DNA from: Duganella callida
GTDB taxonomy: Bacteria; Pseudomonadota; Gammaproteobacteria; Burkholderiales; Burkholderiaceae_D
DNA: 58,609 bases
NCBI RefSeq assembly: GCF_004614165.1
Contig: NZ_SPVG01000030.1
Span: forward strand, 1 to 58,609
Direction: 5' to 3'
Both the position numbers and the translations under genes were made by a program. Below are positions 25,686 through 35,800 of the stretch, piece after piece. Numbering within the stretch: position 1 is the stretch's first letter; each line of letters begins with the position of its first letter. The notes beneath the pieces are model-generated. The model was given only the letters and a program-made list of their open reading frames with translations, had not been told where the DNA came from and made no database searches.

Positions 25686-25714
25686 TTTATACTCCAATTT
25701 CGGAGAAATAGCAA
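25686..25714 (-). promoter_or_regulatory. TA operon promoter with palindromic operator in the spacer
   Basis: On the minus strand TTGCTA (-35) and TATAAA (-10) are separated by 17 bases. The spacer contains CTCCGAAATTGGAG, an interrupted palindrome. A dimeric Xre antitoxin bound there would block RNA polymerase directly. The site is about 20 bases upstream of the antitoxin start. Confidence 0.7.
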
Positions 25715-25760
25715 ATAGCGATCAACTGGATTAATATCGGCTTGTCTAAAAAACAGGAGA

Positions 25761-26207
25761 ATGACGATGAAATGGATGGCTTTGCCGCTGGCGGCGATGC
25801 TGGCGGCGGGCGCTCGGGCCGCGCCGGTGTTCAGCGGCATGCAGGAGGAAGTGGCCAACGTCGAGCGCGCTTTTGCCGCGACCATGAAGGCGCGTGACCA
25901 TGCGGCGTTTGTCGGCTTTCTGTCCGAAGAAGCGATTTTCGAGGCCGGGAACCGGGCGCAACGGGGCAAGAAGGCGGTGGCGGATGCCTGGGCGCCGTAT
26001 TTCACCAAGCCGGAACCGCCGTTTTCGTGGGAGCCGGACCAGGTGGAGGTGCTGGCCTCGGGCACTCTGGCCAAGACCTCCGGCCCCGTCTATGCGCCGG
26101 ACGGCAAGCTGATCGCCCGCTTCAATTCGGTCTGGCGGCTGGAAGCGCCACACATCTGGCGCATTGTATTCGACGGCGGCAGCGAGGTCTGCGATTGTCG
26201 CAAGTGA
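25761..26207 (+). CDS. Exported SnoaL/DUF4440-like protein
   Basis: This is a 148-residue NTF2-fold protein with signal peptide (about 1-20, GARAAPVF). The body VERAFAATMKARDHAAFVGFLSEEAIFE ... FSWEPDQVEVLASGTLAKTSGPVY ... SVWRLEAPHIWRIVFDGG is typical of DUF4440/SnoaL-like proteins, a fold used for small-molecule binding or catalysis. The function is unknown. CAGGAG precedes ATG 25761; ATG 25767 is also possible. It is divergent from the TA operon. Confidence 0.85.
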   Translation: MTMKWMALPLAAMLAAGARAAPVFSGMQEEVANVERAFAATMKARDHAAFVGFLSEEAIFEAGNRAQRGKKAVADAWAPYFTKPEPPFSWEPDQVEVLASGTLAKTSGPVYAPDGKLIARFNSVWRLEAPHIWRIVFDGGSEVCDCRK

Positions 26208-26210
26208 ACC

Positions 26211-26876
26211 TTACTGCTTGCGGTAGACGCCTTTGCCGCCTTGTTCCGGCCCCATCAGGAGCTCGTTGCCGCGTCGGGTCAGCACCAGGGTGTCGAACGG
26301 CGAGGGCAGCACGGTGTCGGGATTGGTCACGGTAAAGCCGGCCAGGCGTTGGGCCGCCTGCGCGGACGGCACGTCCAGCCACTGGATCGGCGCGGTCGAG
26401 CCCTTCATGCGCAGCCCCACGCGCCGCCATTGCTCGCCCGCCGGCATCTTGACCACGGTGTAGCCGTTGTGCGGACTGACGGCGCTCATGGTCTTGCCGC
26501 TGGCGGCGACGAACTGCACTTCCGCGTCCGGTATCGGCCCCAACGAAGGCAGGCTGAGCACGGCGGTCCAGGCGCCATCCTGCGCCGGATGCACATAACG
26601 ATATTCCTGCTCCGTGAACAGGCGGAACCTGGGCACGCCCTGATGCGTATTGGTCAGGGTGACGTGCGCGCCATCGGCCGACCAGCTGCCGCTGGCGCTT
26701 TGTTCGAACATGCCGTTGGCGGCGATCCGCCATGTGAAGCGGCCGTCGGCGTTCAGCACCACCTCCGATGCCACGTCCGGCACGCCGCTCAGCACGTAAT
26801 GCCCGGGCAGCTGACTGTTGTCGGCGGTGGCGGCGAGGGAGGTGAGCAAGGCAGTCAGCGCAAATAGTCGTTTCAT
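26211..26876 (-). CDS. Exported hypothetical protein
   Basis: This 221-residue protein has a signal peptide (about 1-18, SLAATA) and a predominantly beta-strand body. I do not recognise the family. It contains LNADGRFTWRIAANGMFEQSASGSW, a pattern seen in small secreted beta proteins that start with a lipocalin-like strand, but that is not enough for a call. It lies 3 bases downstream of recJ on the same strand reading away, and converges on the DUF4440-like gene with 3 bases between stop codons. Confidence 0.75.
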   Translation of the reverse strand: MKRLFALTALLTSLAATADNSQLPGHYVLSGVPDVASEVVLNADGRFTWRIAANGMFEQSASGSWSADGAHVTLTNTHQGVPRFRLFTEQEYRYVHPAQDGAWTAVLSLPSLGPIPDAEVQFVAASGKTMSAVSPHNGYTVVKMPAGEQWRRVGLRMKGSTAPIQWLDVPSAQAAQRLAGFTVTNPDTVLPSPFDTLVLTRRGNELLMGPEQGGKGVYRKQ

Positions 26877-26879
26877 CGA

Positions 26880-28574
26880 TTAAGCTGGTTCGGCGTGCTC
26901 CACCAGCAGTTGAACTTTGGTGACGCCATTATATTCATTCGCGTCCAGGCGGAACGCCACCTTGGCGCGCTCGCCCAGCGCGTCGATGTGGCCGAACCAG
27001 ATGGCGTCGTAGCGCGCGCCGTTTTTTTCCAGCAGCAGCTTGAGGTGGCGCTCCTTGAGGATGCGCTGGCTGACCACGCGGAATTCGTCGCAGAACACCG
27101 GCGGCGCGAAGCCCTGGCCCCAGACCTGGCCGTCCATCAGTTCGATGAAGGTGGTGGTGTAATAGGCGTCTTCCAGCGGGCCGTCGGTTTCGATCACGCG
27201 TTCCAGCTGTTGTTCGCTGAGCCAGGCGCGGCCGACTTCCTCGAATGCGGCGGCAAACGCGTCGAACGCTTCGGCGCGGATGGTCAGGCCCGCGGCCATG
27301 GCGTGGCCGCCGAACTTGTCGATCAGCGACGGCGCTTTTTTATACACCAGGTCCAGCGCGTCGCGCAGGTGGAAGCCCGGGATGGAGCGGCCCGAGCCCT
27401 TGATCCAGCCGTCGCTGCCGGGCGCGAAGGTGATGGTCGGGCGGTAGAATTTTTCCTTCAGGCGCGAGGCGACGATGCCGATCACACCCTGGTGCCAGCC
27501 GTCGTCGAAGACGCAGATGGTGCTGCGGCTGGCCGGCTCGAAGTCGTCCAGGTGCAGCATGGCCGTGTCCTGCATGTCGGCTTCGATCTCGCGGCGCTTG
27601 AGGTTGATGTCGTTGAGCTGCTGCGCCAGTTCCCAGGCGCGGTCCATGTCGTCGGTGATCAGGCACTCGATCCCCAGCGACATGTCTTCCAGCCGGCCGG
27701 CCGCGTTCAGGCGCGGGCCGAGCGCAAAGCCCAGGTCGAACGGATTGGCGTTGCGTGGATCGCGGCCGGCGACGCGGTACAGCGCCGCCACGCCGGCGTG
27801 CATGCGGCCGGCGCGCATGCGCTTCAGGCCCTGCGCCACCAGGATGCGGTTGTTGGCGTCCAGCTTGACCACGTCGGCCACCGTGCCCAGCGCCACCAGG
27901 TCGAGCAGGCTGTCCAGCTTGGGCTGGTTCTGGGCGTCGAACACGCCGCGCTTGCGCAGCTCGGCGCGCAGGGCCAGCAGCACGTAGAACATCACGCCGA
28001 CGCCGGCGATGTGCTTGCTGGGGAAGCCGCATTCGGGCTGGTTCGGATTGACGATCACGCGCGCGGCCGGCAGGGTGGCGGCCGGCAGGTGGTGGTCGGT
28101 CACCACCACCTCGATACCGCGGCGGTTGGCCTCGGCCACGCCGTCGATGCTGGCGATGCCGTTGTCGACGGTGATGATGACGTCCGGCTGCTTTTCGCGC
28201 GCGGTCAGGGCGACGATTTCTGGCGTCAGGCCGTAGCCGTACTCGAAGCGGTTGGGCACGATGAAATCGATGTTGGCGCCCATGGCGCGCAGGCCGCGCA
28301 GGGCGACGGCGCAGGCGGTGGCGCCGTCGCAGTCGTAGTCGGCGACGATCACCATGCGCTTGCCGGCGGCGATGGAATCGGCCAGGAACACGGCGGCGGC
28401 GTCGATGTGCAGCAGGCCGGCCGGCGGAATCATGGCCGCCAGTTCGCTGGCAAGTTCCTTGACGTCGGTCAGGCCGCGCGCCGCGTACAGGCGCGCCAGC
28501 ACGGGATGGACGCCGTTCTGGCGCAGCATTTCGGATTCGCGGAACGGGCAGGGACGGGTGGCGATGCGGGTCAT
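26880..28574 (-). CDS. recJ: Single-stranded-DNA-specific exonuclease RecJ
   Basis: The 564-residue RecJ degrades ssDNA 5' to 3' in recombination and mismatch repair. DHH-family motifs are visible: VIVADYDCDGATA (motif I), ITVDNGI, and VVTDHHLP (the DHH motif), then the DHHA1 region with FGGHAMAAGL near residues 425-435. Length matches the family. The start is ATG 28574 (MTRIATRPCPF), overlapping the upstream gene's TGA as ATGA. A much longer in-frame extension upstream is only the shadow of that gene. Confidence 0.96.
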   Translation of the reverse strand: MTRIATRPCPFRESEMLRQNGVHPVLARLYAARGLTDVKELASELAAMIPPAGLLHIDAAAVFLADSIAAGKRMVIVADYDCDGATACAVALRGLRAMGANIDFIVPNRFEYGYGLTPEIVALTAREKQPDVIITVDNGIASIDGVAEANRRGIEVVVTDHHLPAATLPAARVIVNPNQPECGFPSKHIAGVGVMFYVLLALRAELRKRGVFDAQNQPKLDSLLDLVALGTVADVVKLDANNRILVAQGLKRMRAGRMHAGVAALYRVAGRDPRNANPFDLGFALGPRLNAAGRLEDMSLGIECLITDDMDRAWELAQQLNDINLKRREIEADMQDTAMLHLDDFEPASRSTICVFDDGWHQGVIGIVASRLKEKFYRPTITFAPGSDGWIKGSGRSIPGFHLRDALDLVYKKAPSLIDKFGGHAMAAGLTIRAEAFDAFAAAFEEVGRAWLSEQQLERVIETDGPLEDAYYTTTFIELMDGQVWGQGFAPPVFCDEFRVVSQRILKERHLKLLLEKNGARYDAIWFGHIDALGERAKVAFRLDANEYNGVTKVQLLVEHAEPA

Positions 28575-29599
28575 GATTGCTTCAACAGGGAATTCAGGTT
28601 CGGCTTGCGCCAGAATTTCAGCTGCCCCAGCCGGCTGGCGTGGACCGTGGTGCAGCCGTGGCGGTGGCTGAGCAGCAGCGTCAGGCCGCCGATGCGGCCA
28701 TCCTTCAGCGCCGCCAGCAGCGGCGCCAGCCATTGCTGGTCGATGCGCTGCATATGGGCCAGCCAGTCGGCCCAGTCGCCGGTCTGGGCCGACGGAATCA
28801 GGTCGGCCACCATGGCGGGGCCGGGCGAGGCGATCAGTTGCGCCGCGTCGGCCTGCCCCGGCGCTGCCAGGGGCTGCATCCAGGCCGGGCCGCCGGCGAT
28901 GGCGACGCGGCCGTTCGTCGCTGACGGGACCGGGCCGGCGCCGCCCCACAGCCACAGCGAATTCACCGCCGTCAGTCCGCGCGCCTGACGCGCCTCGATC
29001 AGCGGGTGTTCGTGCCATAACATCTGGATTTCATTTTGCAGCTTGCGGAAATCGCGCGCGTGCGGGCCTTCCGGCAACCAGTCGTTCAGGCTCTGGGTGG
29101 TGGTGGCGTCGGGGGAGGCTGTGTTCAGATCGTTCCAGGCGTCGGCCCGCATGAACCACAGGCCTGGTGCGCCGTGCAGCAGCGGCAGGCCGATGTCGTC
29201 GAAATACGGACGCGCGAGATCGTACAGCGCGCGCGATTCCTGTTCGCTCAGCTGCAGGGAGCGCATGTCCGTCAGCAGCATGTGAGTGCGCGAAATCTGG
29301 ATGTGCGCCGGCTGCAGGATGAACCAGTGGCCTTGCGCCGCCTGTGCCTCCAGGCCGCAGCCGCGCATGACGGCAGTGGCGATCGGCGCGCCCTGCGCGG
29401 GGTGCGTGCTCAGGCCCAATTTCCACGCCAGCCAGGCTTCGTGCGGCAGCACCCGGCTATCGTTATCAAAAGGGTAATATTGAAGATCGCTGCGGGCCAG
29501 CAACGTGGCCAGGGCCGGGGTTTGCATCACACGCAACAAGTCGGTGGCCATTTCCGGCGGCGGCAGGGAAAACGGTAAAGCGAGGGTGATTTCAGTCAT
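28571..29599 (-). CDS. COG4255-like conserved hypothetical protein
   Basis: This is a soluble protein of about 342 residues, Trp-rich, with NSLWLWGGAGP (about 220-230) and an N-terminal MTEITLALPFSLPP. In betaproteobacteria, proteins of this kind occur just upstream of recJ and are sometimes labelled as phosphoglycerate-mutase-related regulators (COG4255). I see no phosphoglycerate mutase active site, so I leave the function open. It is translationally coupled to recJ through the ATGA overlap. The start could also be 29626, but the conserved-looking part begins at 29599. Confidence 0.75.
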   Translation of the reverse strand: MTEITLALPFSLPPPEMATDLLRVMQTPALATLLARSDLQYYPFDNDSRVLPHEAWLAWKLGLSTHPAQGAPIATAVMRGCGLEAQAAQGHWFILQPAHIQISRTHMLLTDMRSLQLSEQESRALYDLARPYFDDIGLPLLHGAPGLWFMRADAWNDLNTASPDATTTQSLNDWLPEGPHARDFRKLQNEIQMLWHEHPLIEARQARGLTAVNSLWLWGGAGPVPSATNGRVAIAGGPAWMQPLAAPGQADAAQLIASPGPAMVADLIPSAQTGDWADWLAHMQRIDQQWLAPLLAALKDGRIGGLTLLLSHRHGCTTVHASRLGQLKFWRKPNLNSLLKQS

Positions 29600-29696
29600 G
29601 CCGAGATTGTAGGTCATCGCCGGCATCAGCAGAAGAATTCTTTATCGCAACAATAATTACCTAAAAACCACAAACCTGTAAAATTTTCAATGAATC

Positions 29697-29846
29697 CAAG
29701 AAAATTCTTGCTATAATTGCGGCAACAAACATGTTTCAACGGCATCACCCTTTTCTCGTGATGACCCGCAGCAACCGACACCTGCCTACCCAGTCCCCCG
29801 TAGCAGCCGTGCTGGACCCATCCCAAGAACGAAATTAAGGCCCTAC
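29697..29846 (+). promoter_or_regulatory. Promoter and structured leader of the giant repeat gene
   Basis: The extended -10 TGCTATAAT (29709-29717) directly follows, and overlaps by two bases, the 14-bp palindrome CAAGAAAATTCTTG (29697-29710), a candidate operator. The region before it is AT-rich and lacks a good -35, as extended -10 promoters often do. The leader contains a CATCAC/GTGATG hairpin with a pyrimidine-rich loop (about 29744-29764). A 35-codon frame (29731-29838) ends 8 bases before the main start. I cannot match the leader to a known riboswitch. Confidence 0.55.
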
Positions 29847-32800
29847 ATGAGCTCGATCAACCTTGCTACCAGTATTCATATCGATGAAGATACTAATGGT
29901 AATTTTGAAATCCGCGATATCCTCGCCGCAGCCGGCTATAACAGCGCCAATGTCCTGAAAATCAGCACTATGTCGGTGGTGCTGCCCGATGGCACCATCG
30001 CCACCAAGAACACGCCGCTGTTCGGCAAGGTCGATGCGGACACGATTTACGTCCATCCGGGCGACTGGGCCAAGGATTACAATGGCAAGTTCGCCACCTT
30101 CGAGTTCGTGCTGGACCAGGGCACGTCCACCAATTCCATCACGCTGAGCCTGACCGTGATCGTCGATCCGGTCAACGATGCGCCGTCGGCGGCCGACAAG
30201 ACCTTCAGCCTGAGCAATGGCGCGCCGGTGGTGCTGGCGCAGAGCGATTTCGGCTTTGTCGACCCGGTCGAACATGACGGCTTCAAGTCGGTGATCATCA
30301 CCTCGCTGCCGAGCGCCGGCAAGCTGACCCTGAACGGCGCCGCTGTGGCCGTGGGCACGGAAATTTCGGCCGACGACATCGCCGCCGGCAAGCTGGCCTT
30401 CGAGCCGAACCAGACCACGTCGGGCAGCTTCGATGTCGGCTTCAAGGTGCGCGACACCGGCGGCCTGGTCGGCACCGGCGCGGCCGACACCAGCGTCAGC
30501 CCGAACTACCTGACCTTCAAGGTGCCGCCGGCGCACATCGGCGATTTCGTCTGGGAAGACAGCAACGGCAACGGCGTGCAGGATGCGGGCGAAGCTGGCC
30601 TGGCCAACGTCACCGTGCAGCTGAAGGACGCCAGTGGCGCCGTGGTCGCCACCACCACCACGGATGCCTCGGGACAATATCACTTCGACGTCAACGCCGG
30701 CACCTATTCGGTGACCGTCAAAGCGCCGGCCGGCTACGTCTCGACCCAGCAGGGCCAGGGCGGCAATAGCGCGGCCGACAGCGATATCGACGCCAACGGC
30801 AGCACTGCGCCGATTGCGCTGACGCCAGGCGAGACCAACAACAAGGCTGATGCCGGCCTGTACCGTCCCGTGTCGCTGGGCGATACCGTCTGGTACGACA
30901 CGAACCGCAACGGCGTGCAGGACGCGGGTGAAGCGGGCGTGGCCGGCGTCAAGGTCACGCTGCTGGACGCCAACGGTAACGCGGTCGCCGGCGCCTCCAC
31001 CGATGCCAGCGGCCACTACCAGTTCAGCAACCTCAAGCCGGGCACCTACAGCGTGCAGTTCGACAAGACCACGCTGCCGGCGGGCTATCTGTTCACCTCC
31101 CAGGGCCAGGGCGGCGATGCCGCCAAAGATTCCGACGCCAACGTCGATACCGGCGCCACCGGCCAGGTCACACTGACGTCGGGCGGCAGCACCCAGCACC
31201 TGGATGCCGGCATCGTCATCCAGCAGGCCAGCGTGGGCGATCGCGTGTGGGAAGACAGCAATGGCAACGGCGTGCAGGACGCCGGCGAACAGGGCATGGA
31301 TGGCGTGACGGTCTCGCTGAAGGACAGCAGCGGCAAAGTGGTTGCCAGCACCACTACCCATGACGGCGGCCAGTACGGCTTCACCGTCGATCCCGGCACT
31401 TATTCGGTGTCGGTCAGCGCGCCGAAAGGCTATGTGGCTGTGACCGCGGGCCAGGGCGGCAATGGCGCTGCCGACAGCGACGTCGACGCCGGCGGCAACA
31501 GCGCCAACATCACGCTGACTCCGGGCCAGGTGAAGACCGACGTCGATGCCGGCTTCTACCGTCCAGTCTCGCTGGGCGACAAAGTCTGGTTCGACAGCAA
31601 CCGCGACGGCGTGCAGGATGCGGGCGAAGCCGGCGTGGCCGGCGTCAAGGTCGTGCTGCTGGATGCCAGCGGCAACCCGACCGGCGCCACCGCCACCACC
31701 GACGCCAACGGCAATTACAGCTTCACCAATCTGAAGCCGGGCACCTACAGCGTGCAGTTCGACAAGGCCACCTTGCCGGCCGATTACTACTTCACCACCA
31801 GCGGCCAGGGCAGCAGCGCCAACGCCGACGGCAAGAGCGGCCAGCTCACCCTGAATTCGGGCGACAGCAATATGGACCTGGATGCCGGCATCGTCATCAA
31901 GCAGGCCACCGTGGGCGACCGCGTGTGGGAAGACAGCAACGGCAACGGCGTGCAGGACGCCGGCGAGCAGGGCATGGATGGCGTGACCGTCTCGCTGAAG
32001 GACGGCAGCGGCAAAGTGGTCGGCACCACCACCACCCATGACGGGGGCCAGTACAGCTTTACCGTCGATCCGGGCACCTATTCGGTCTCGGTCAGCGCGC
32101 CGAAAGGCTATGTGGCCGTGGCCGCCGGCCAGGGGGCCAATACCGCGCTCGACAGCGATGTCGATGCGGGCGGCAACAGCGCCGCCATGAATCTGGCCGC
32201 CGGCCAGGTCAAAACCGATGTTGACGCCGGCTTCTACCGGCCAGTCTCGCTGGGCGACAAGGTCTGGTTCGACAGCAACCGCAACGGCGTGCAGGACAGC
32301 GGCGAAGCCGGTGTGGCCGGCGTCAAGGTCGTGCTGCTGGACGCCAGCGGCAATCCGACCGGCGCCACCGCCACCACCGACGCCAACGGCAACTACAGCT
32401 TCACCAACCTGAAGCCGGGCGTTTACAGCGTGCAATTCGACAAGGCTACGCTGCCGGCCGACTACTATTTCACCACCAGCGGCCACGGCAGCAGCGCCAA
32501 CGCCGACGGCAAGAGCGGCGCCGTCACCCTGAATTCGGGGGACAGCAACATGGATCTGGACGCCGGCATCGTCGTCAACCAGGCCAGCGTCGGCAACCGT
32601 GTGTGGGAAGACAGCAACGGCAACGGCGTGCAGGATGCGGGCGAGCAGGGCGTCGATGGCGCCACCGTGTCGCTCAAGGACGCCGCCGGCAACGTCATCG
32701 CCACCACCGTCACCCATGACGGCGGCCAGTACGGCTTCACCGTCGATCCGGGCACCTATACCGTGTCGGTGGCCGCGCCCGCGGGCTATGTGTTCACCGG

Positions 32801-35800
32801 CGCCGGCAAGGGCGGCAATGGCGCGCTGGACAGCGATGTCAACGCCAGCGGCGATGTCAGCGTCAAGCTGAGCGCGGGCCAGAATAACCAGGATATCGAT
32901 GCCGGCGTCTACCGCCCGGCCTCGCTGAGCCAGGTCGTGTGGTTCGACGCCGACCGTGACGGCCGCCTGGACAATGGCGAAACCGGCGCCGCCGGCGTCA
33001 GGGTGACCCTGCTGGATGCCGACGGCAAGCCGGTCGGCGCCGCCGCCACCACCGATGCCGATGGCCACTACCAGTTCAGCAACCTGGCGCCGGGCAAATA
33101 CAGCGTGCAGTTCGACAAGAGCAGCTTGCCGGTCGGCTACAACTTCACCACCGCCACCCAGGGCGGTCCCGGCAGCGGCGGTTCCGACGCCGACACCGGC
33201 AGCGGCAAGACCAGCCAGGTCACGCTGACCTCCGGCCAGGACCTGACCGTGCGCGCCGGCCTGGTGGTGCAGCAGGCCACCGTGGGCGACCGCGTGTGGG
33301 AAGACAGCAACGGCAATGGCGTGCAGGATGCGGGCGAAGCCGGCATCGTCGGCGTCAAGGTCGATTTGAAGGATGAGAGCGGTAAAGTGGTGCAGACCAC
33401 CACCACCGGCGCCGACGGCAAGTACAGCTTCACCATCGATCCTGGCAAGTATTCGATTTCGGTGACCGCGCCGACCGGCATGACCGCCACCGGCCAGCAC
33501 GCCGGCGCGGACGGCGTCGACAGCGACATCAATGCCGACGGTCAGAGCGACCTGATTACCCTGAGCGCCGGCCAGACCAACGGCAATGTGGACGCCGGCT
33601 TCTACAAAGCCGCCACCCTCGGCGACAAGGTCTGGTTGGACAGCAACAAGAACGGCATCCAGGATGCTGGCGAGACCGGCGTGGCCAACGTCAAGGTGAT
33701 CCTGCTGGACGCCAGCGGCAAGCCGACCGGCGACGTCGCCACCACCGACACCAACGGCAACTACAGCTTCACCAACCTGAAGCCGGGCACCTACAGCGTG
33801 CAGTTCGACAAGGACAGCCTGCCGGCCAACTACGTCTTCACCAAGGCCGGCCAGGGCGCCGACGCCGCGCTGGATTCGAATGCGGACGTCACCACCGGCA
33901 AGACTGCACAAGTCACGCTGACCTCGGGCGCCGTGGTCAAGACGCTGGACGCGGGCATCGTCGCGCTGCCGGCCAAGCTGGGCGACGTGGTGTTCGAAGA
34001 CAAGAACGGCAACGGCGTACAGGATGCGGGCGAAGCCGGCATCGCCAACGTCAGCGTGTCGCTGAAGGACAGCAACGGCAAGGTGGTGCAGACCACCACC
34101 ACGGACGCGGCCGGCAAGTACACCTTCACCGCCGATCCGGGCAGCTACACGGTCTCGGTCACCGCGCCGAAGGACTACTACTTCACCAAGCAGAACGCCG
34201 GCACCGACAGCACCATCGACAGCGATTTCAGCGACAAGGGCCAGAGCGGCACCATCACGCTCAAAGCCGGCGAAACCAACACCACCATCGATGCCGGCCT
34301 GTACAAACTGGGCGCCATCGGCGACAAGGTCTGGCTGGACAGCAACAAGAACGGCATCCAGGACAAGGACGAGTGCGGCGTCTGCGGCGTGAAAGTCACG
34401 CTGCTAGATGCGGACGGCAAGCAGGTCGGCGCCAGCGTCATCACCGACGCCAACGGCAACTATCAGTTCAGCAATCTCAAGCCGGGCACCTATACCGTGG
34501 TGTTCGACAAGTCCTCGCTGCCGGAAGGCATGGCCTTCACCGCCGCCAACCAGGGCAGCAACGATGCCGTCGATTCGGATGTCAACGCCAACGGCGTGTC
34601 GCACACGATCACCCTGACCTCGGGCCAGGTGGACAAGAGTGTGGACGCCGGCGTGGTGGCGGCCGCCACCATCGGCGACCGCGTCTGGATCGACAAGAAC
34701 GGCAACGGCATCCAGGACGATGGCGAAGCGGGCAAGGCCGGCGTCACGGTCGAACTGCGCGACGCCGGCGGCAACGTGGTCAAGACCACCACCACCGACA
34801 GCAACGGCAACTACAAGTTCTCGGTCGAAGCCGGCACGTACTCGGTCGACATCAAGGCACCGAGCGGCTACCTGACCACCACCCAGGGCGCCGGCAGCAA
34901 CAGCGCGGTCGACAGCAATGCGGACGCCAAGGGCAACCTGGGCAGCGTCACCGTGACCGCCGGCCAGACCGTCAGCCATATGGACGCGGGCCTGTATCAG
35001 AAAGGCGAAATCGGCGACAAGGTCTGGTATGACAGCAACGGCGACGGCATCCAGCAGAACAATGAACTGGGCGCCAAGGGCGTCAAGGTCACGCTGCTCA
35101 ACGAAAAGGGCATGGCGATCGCCACCGATGTGACCGACGCCAGCGGCGTGTATTCGTTCACCGACCTGGCGCCGGGCAAATATTCGGTCAAGTTCGATGC
35201 GCCGGACGGCTACCTGTTCACCAAGCAGAACCAGGGCAGCAACAGCGCCGTCGATTCCGATGTCGACGCCAACGGCCTGACTGCCCAGTTCACGCTGAGC
35301 TCCGGCCAGGTGGACAAGACCCATGACGCCGGCCTGGTGAAAACCGGCAGCATCGGCGACAAGGTGTGGGAAGACCTGAACTACAACGGCATCCAGGACA
35401 GCGGCGAGAAGGGCGTGGACGGCGTCACCGTCAAGCTGTACGACGCCAATACCGGCAAGGTGCTGGGCACCACCGTCACCCACGACGGCGGCCAGTACCT
35501 GTTCGACGACCTGGCGGCCGGCAGCTACAAGGTGGAAGTGCTGACCAGCAGCGGCTGGTACTTCACCAAGTCCGGCCAGGGCAACGACAGCAACGATTCC
35601 GACATCACCACGGTGAGCGGTAGCAGCGGCAAGACCGGCGCCATCACCCTGGGCGTGGGCCAGAACATCACCACCGAGGACGCCGGCATCTACCGCAAGG
35701 CCAGCATCGGCGACAAGGTCTGGCGCGACGCCAACCACAACGGCGTGCAGGACACGGGCGAAGAGGGTATCGCCGGCATCAGCGTGTCGCTGTTCGACGC

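Noticed and set aside
26895-28988. 697-codon plus-strand frame opposite recJ
   Set aside because: Shadow of recJ caused by GC-rich third positions.
29731-29838. 35-codon leader frame before the giant gene
   Set aside because: No ribosome site directly before its ATG; kept only as a leader observation, not as a gene.
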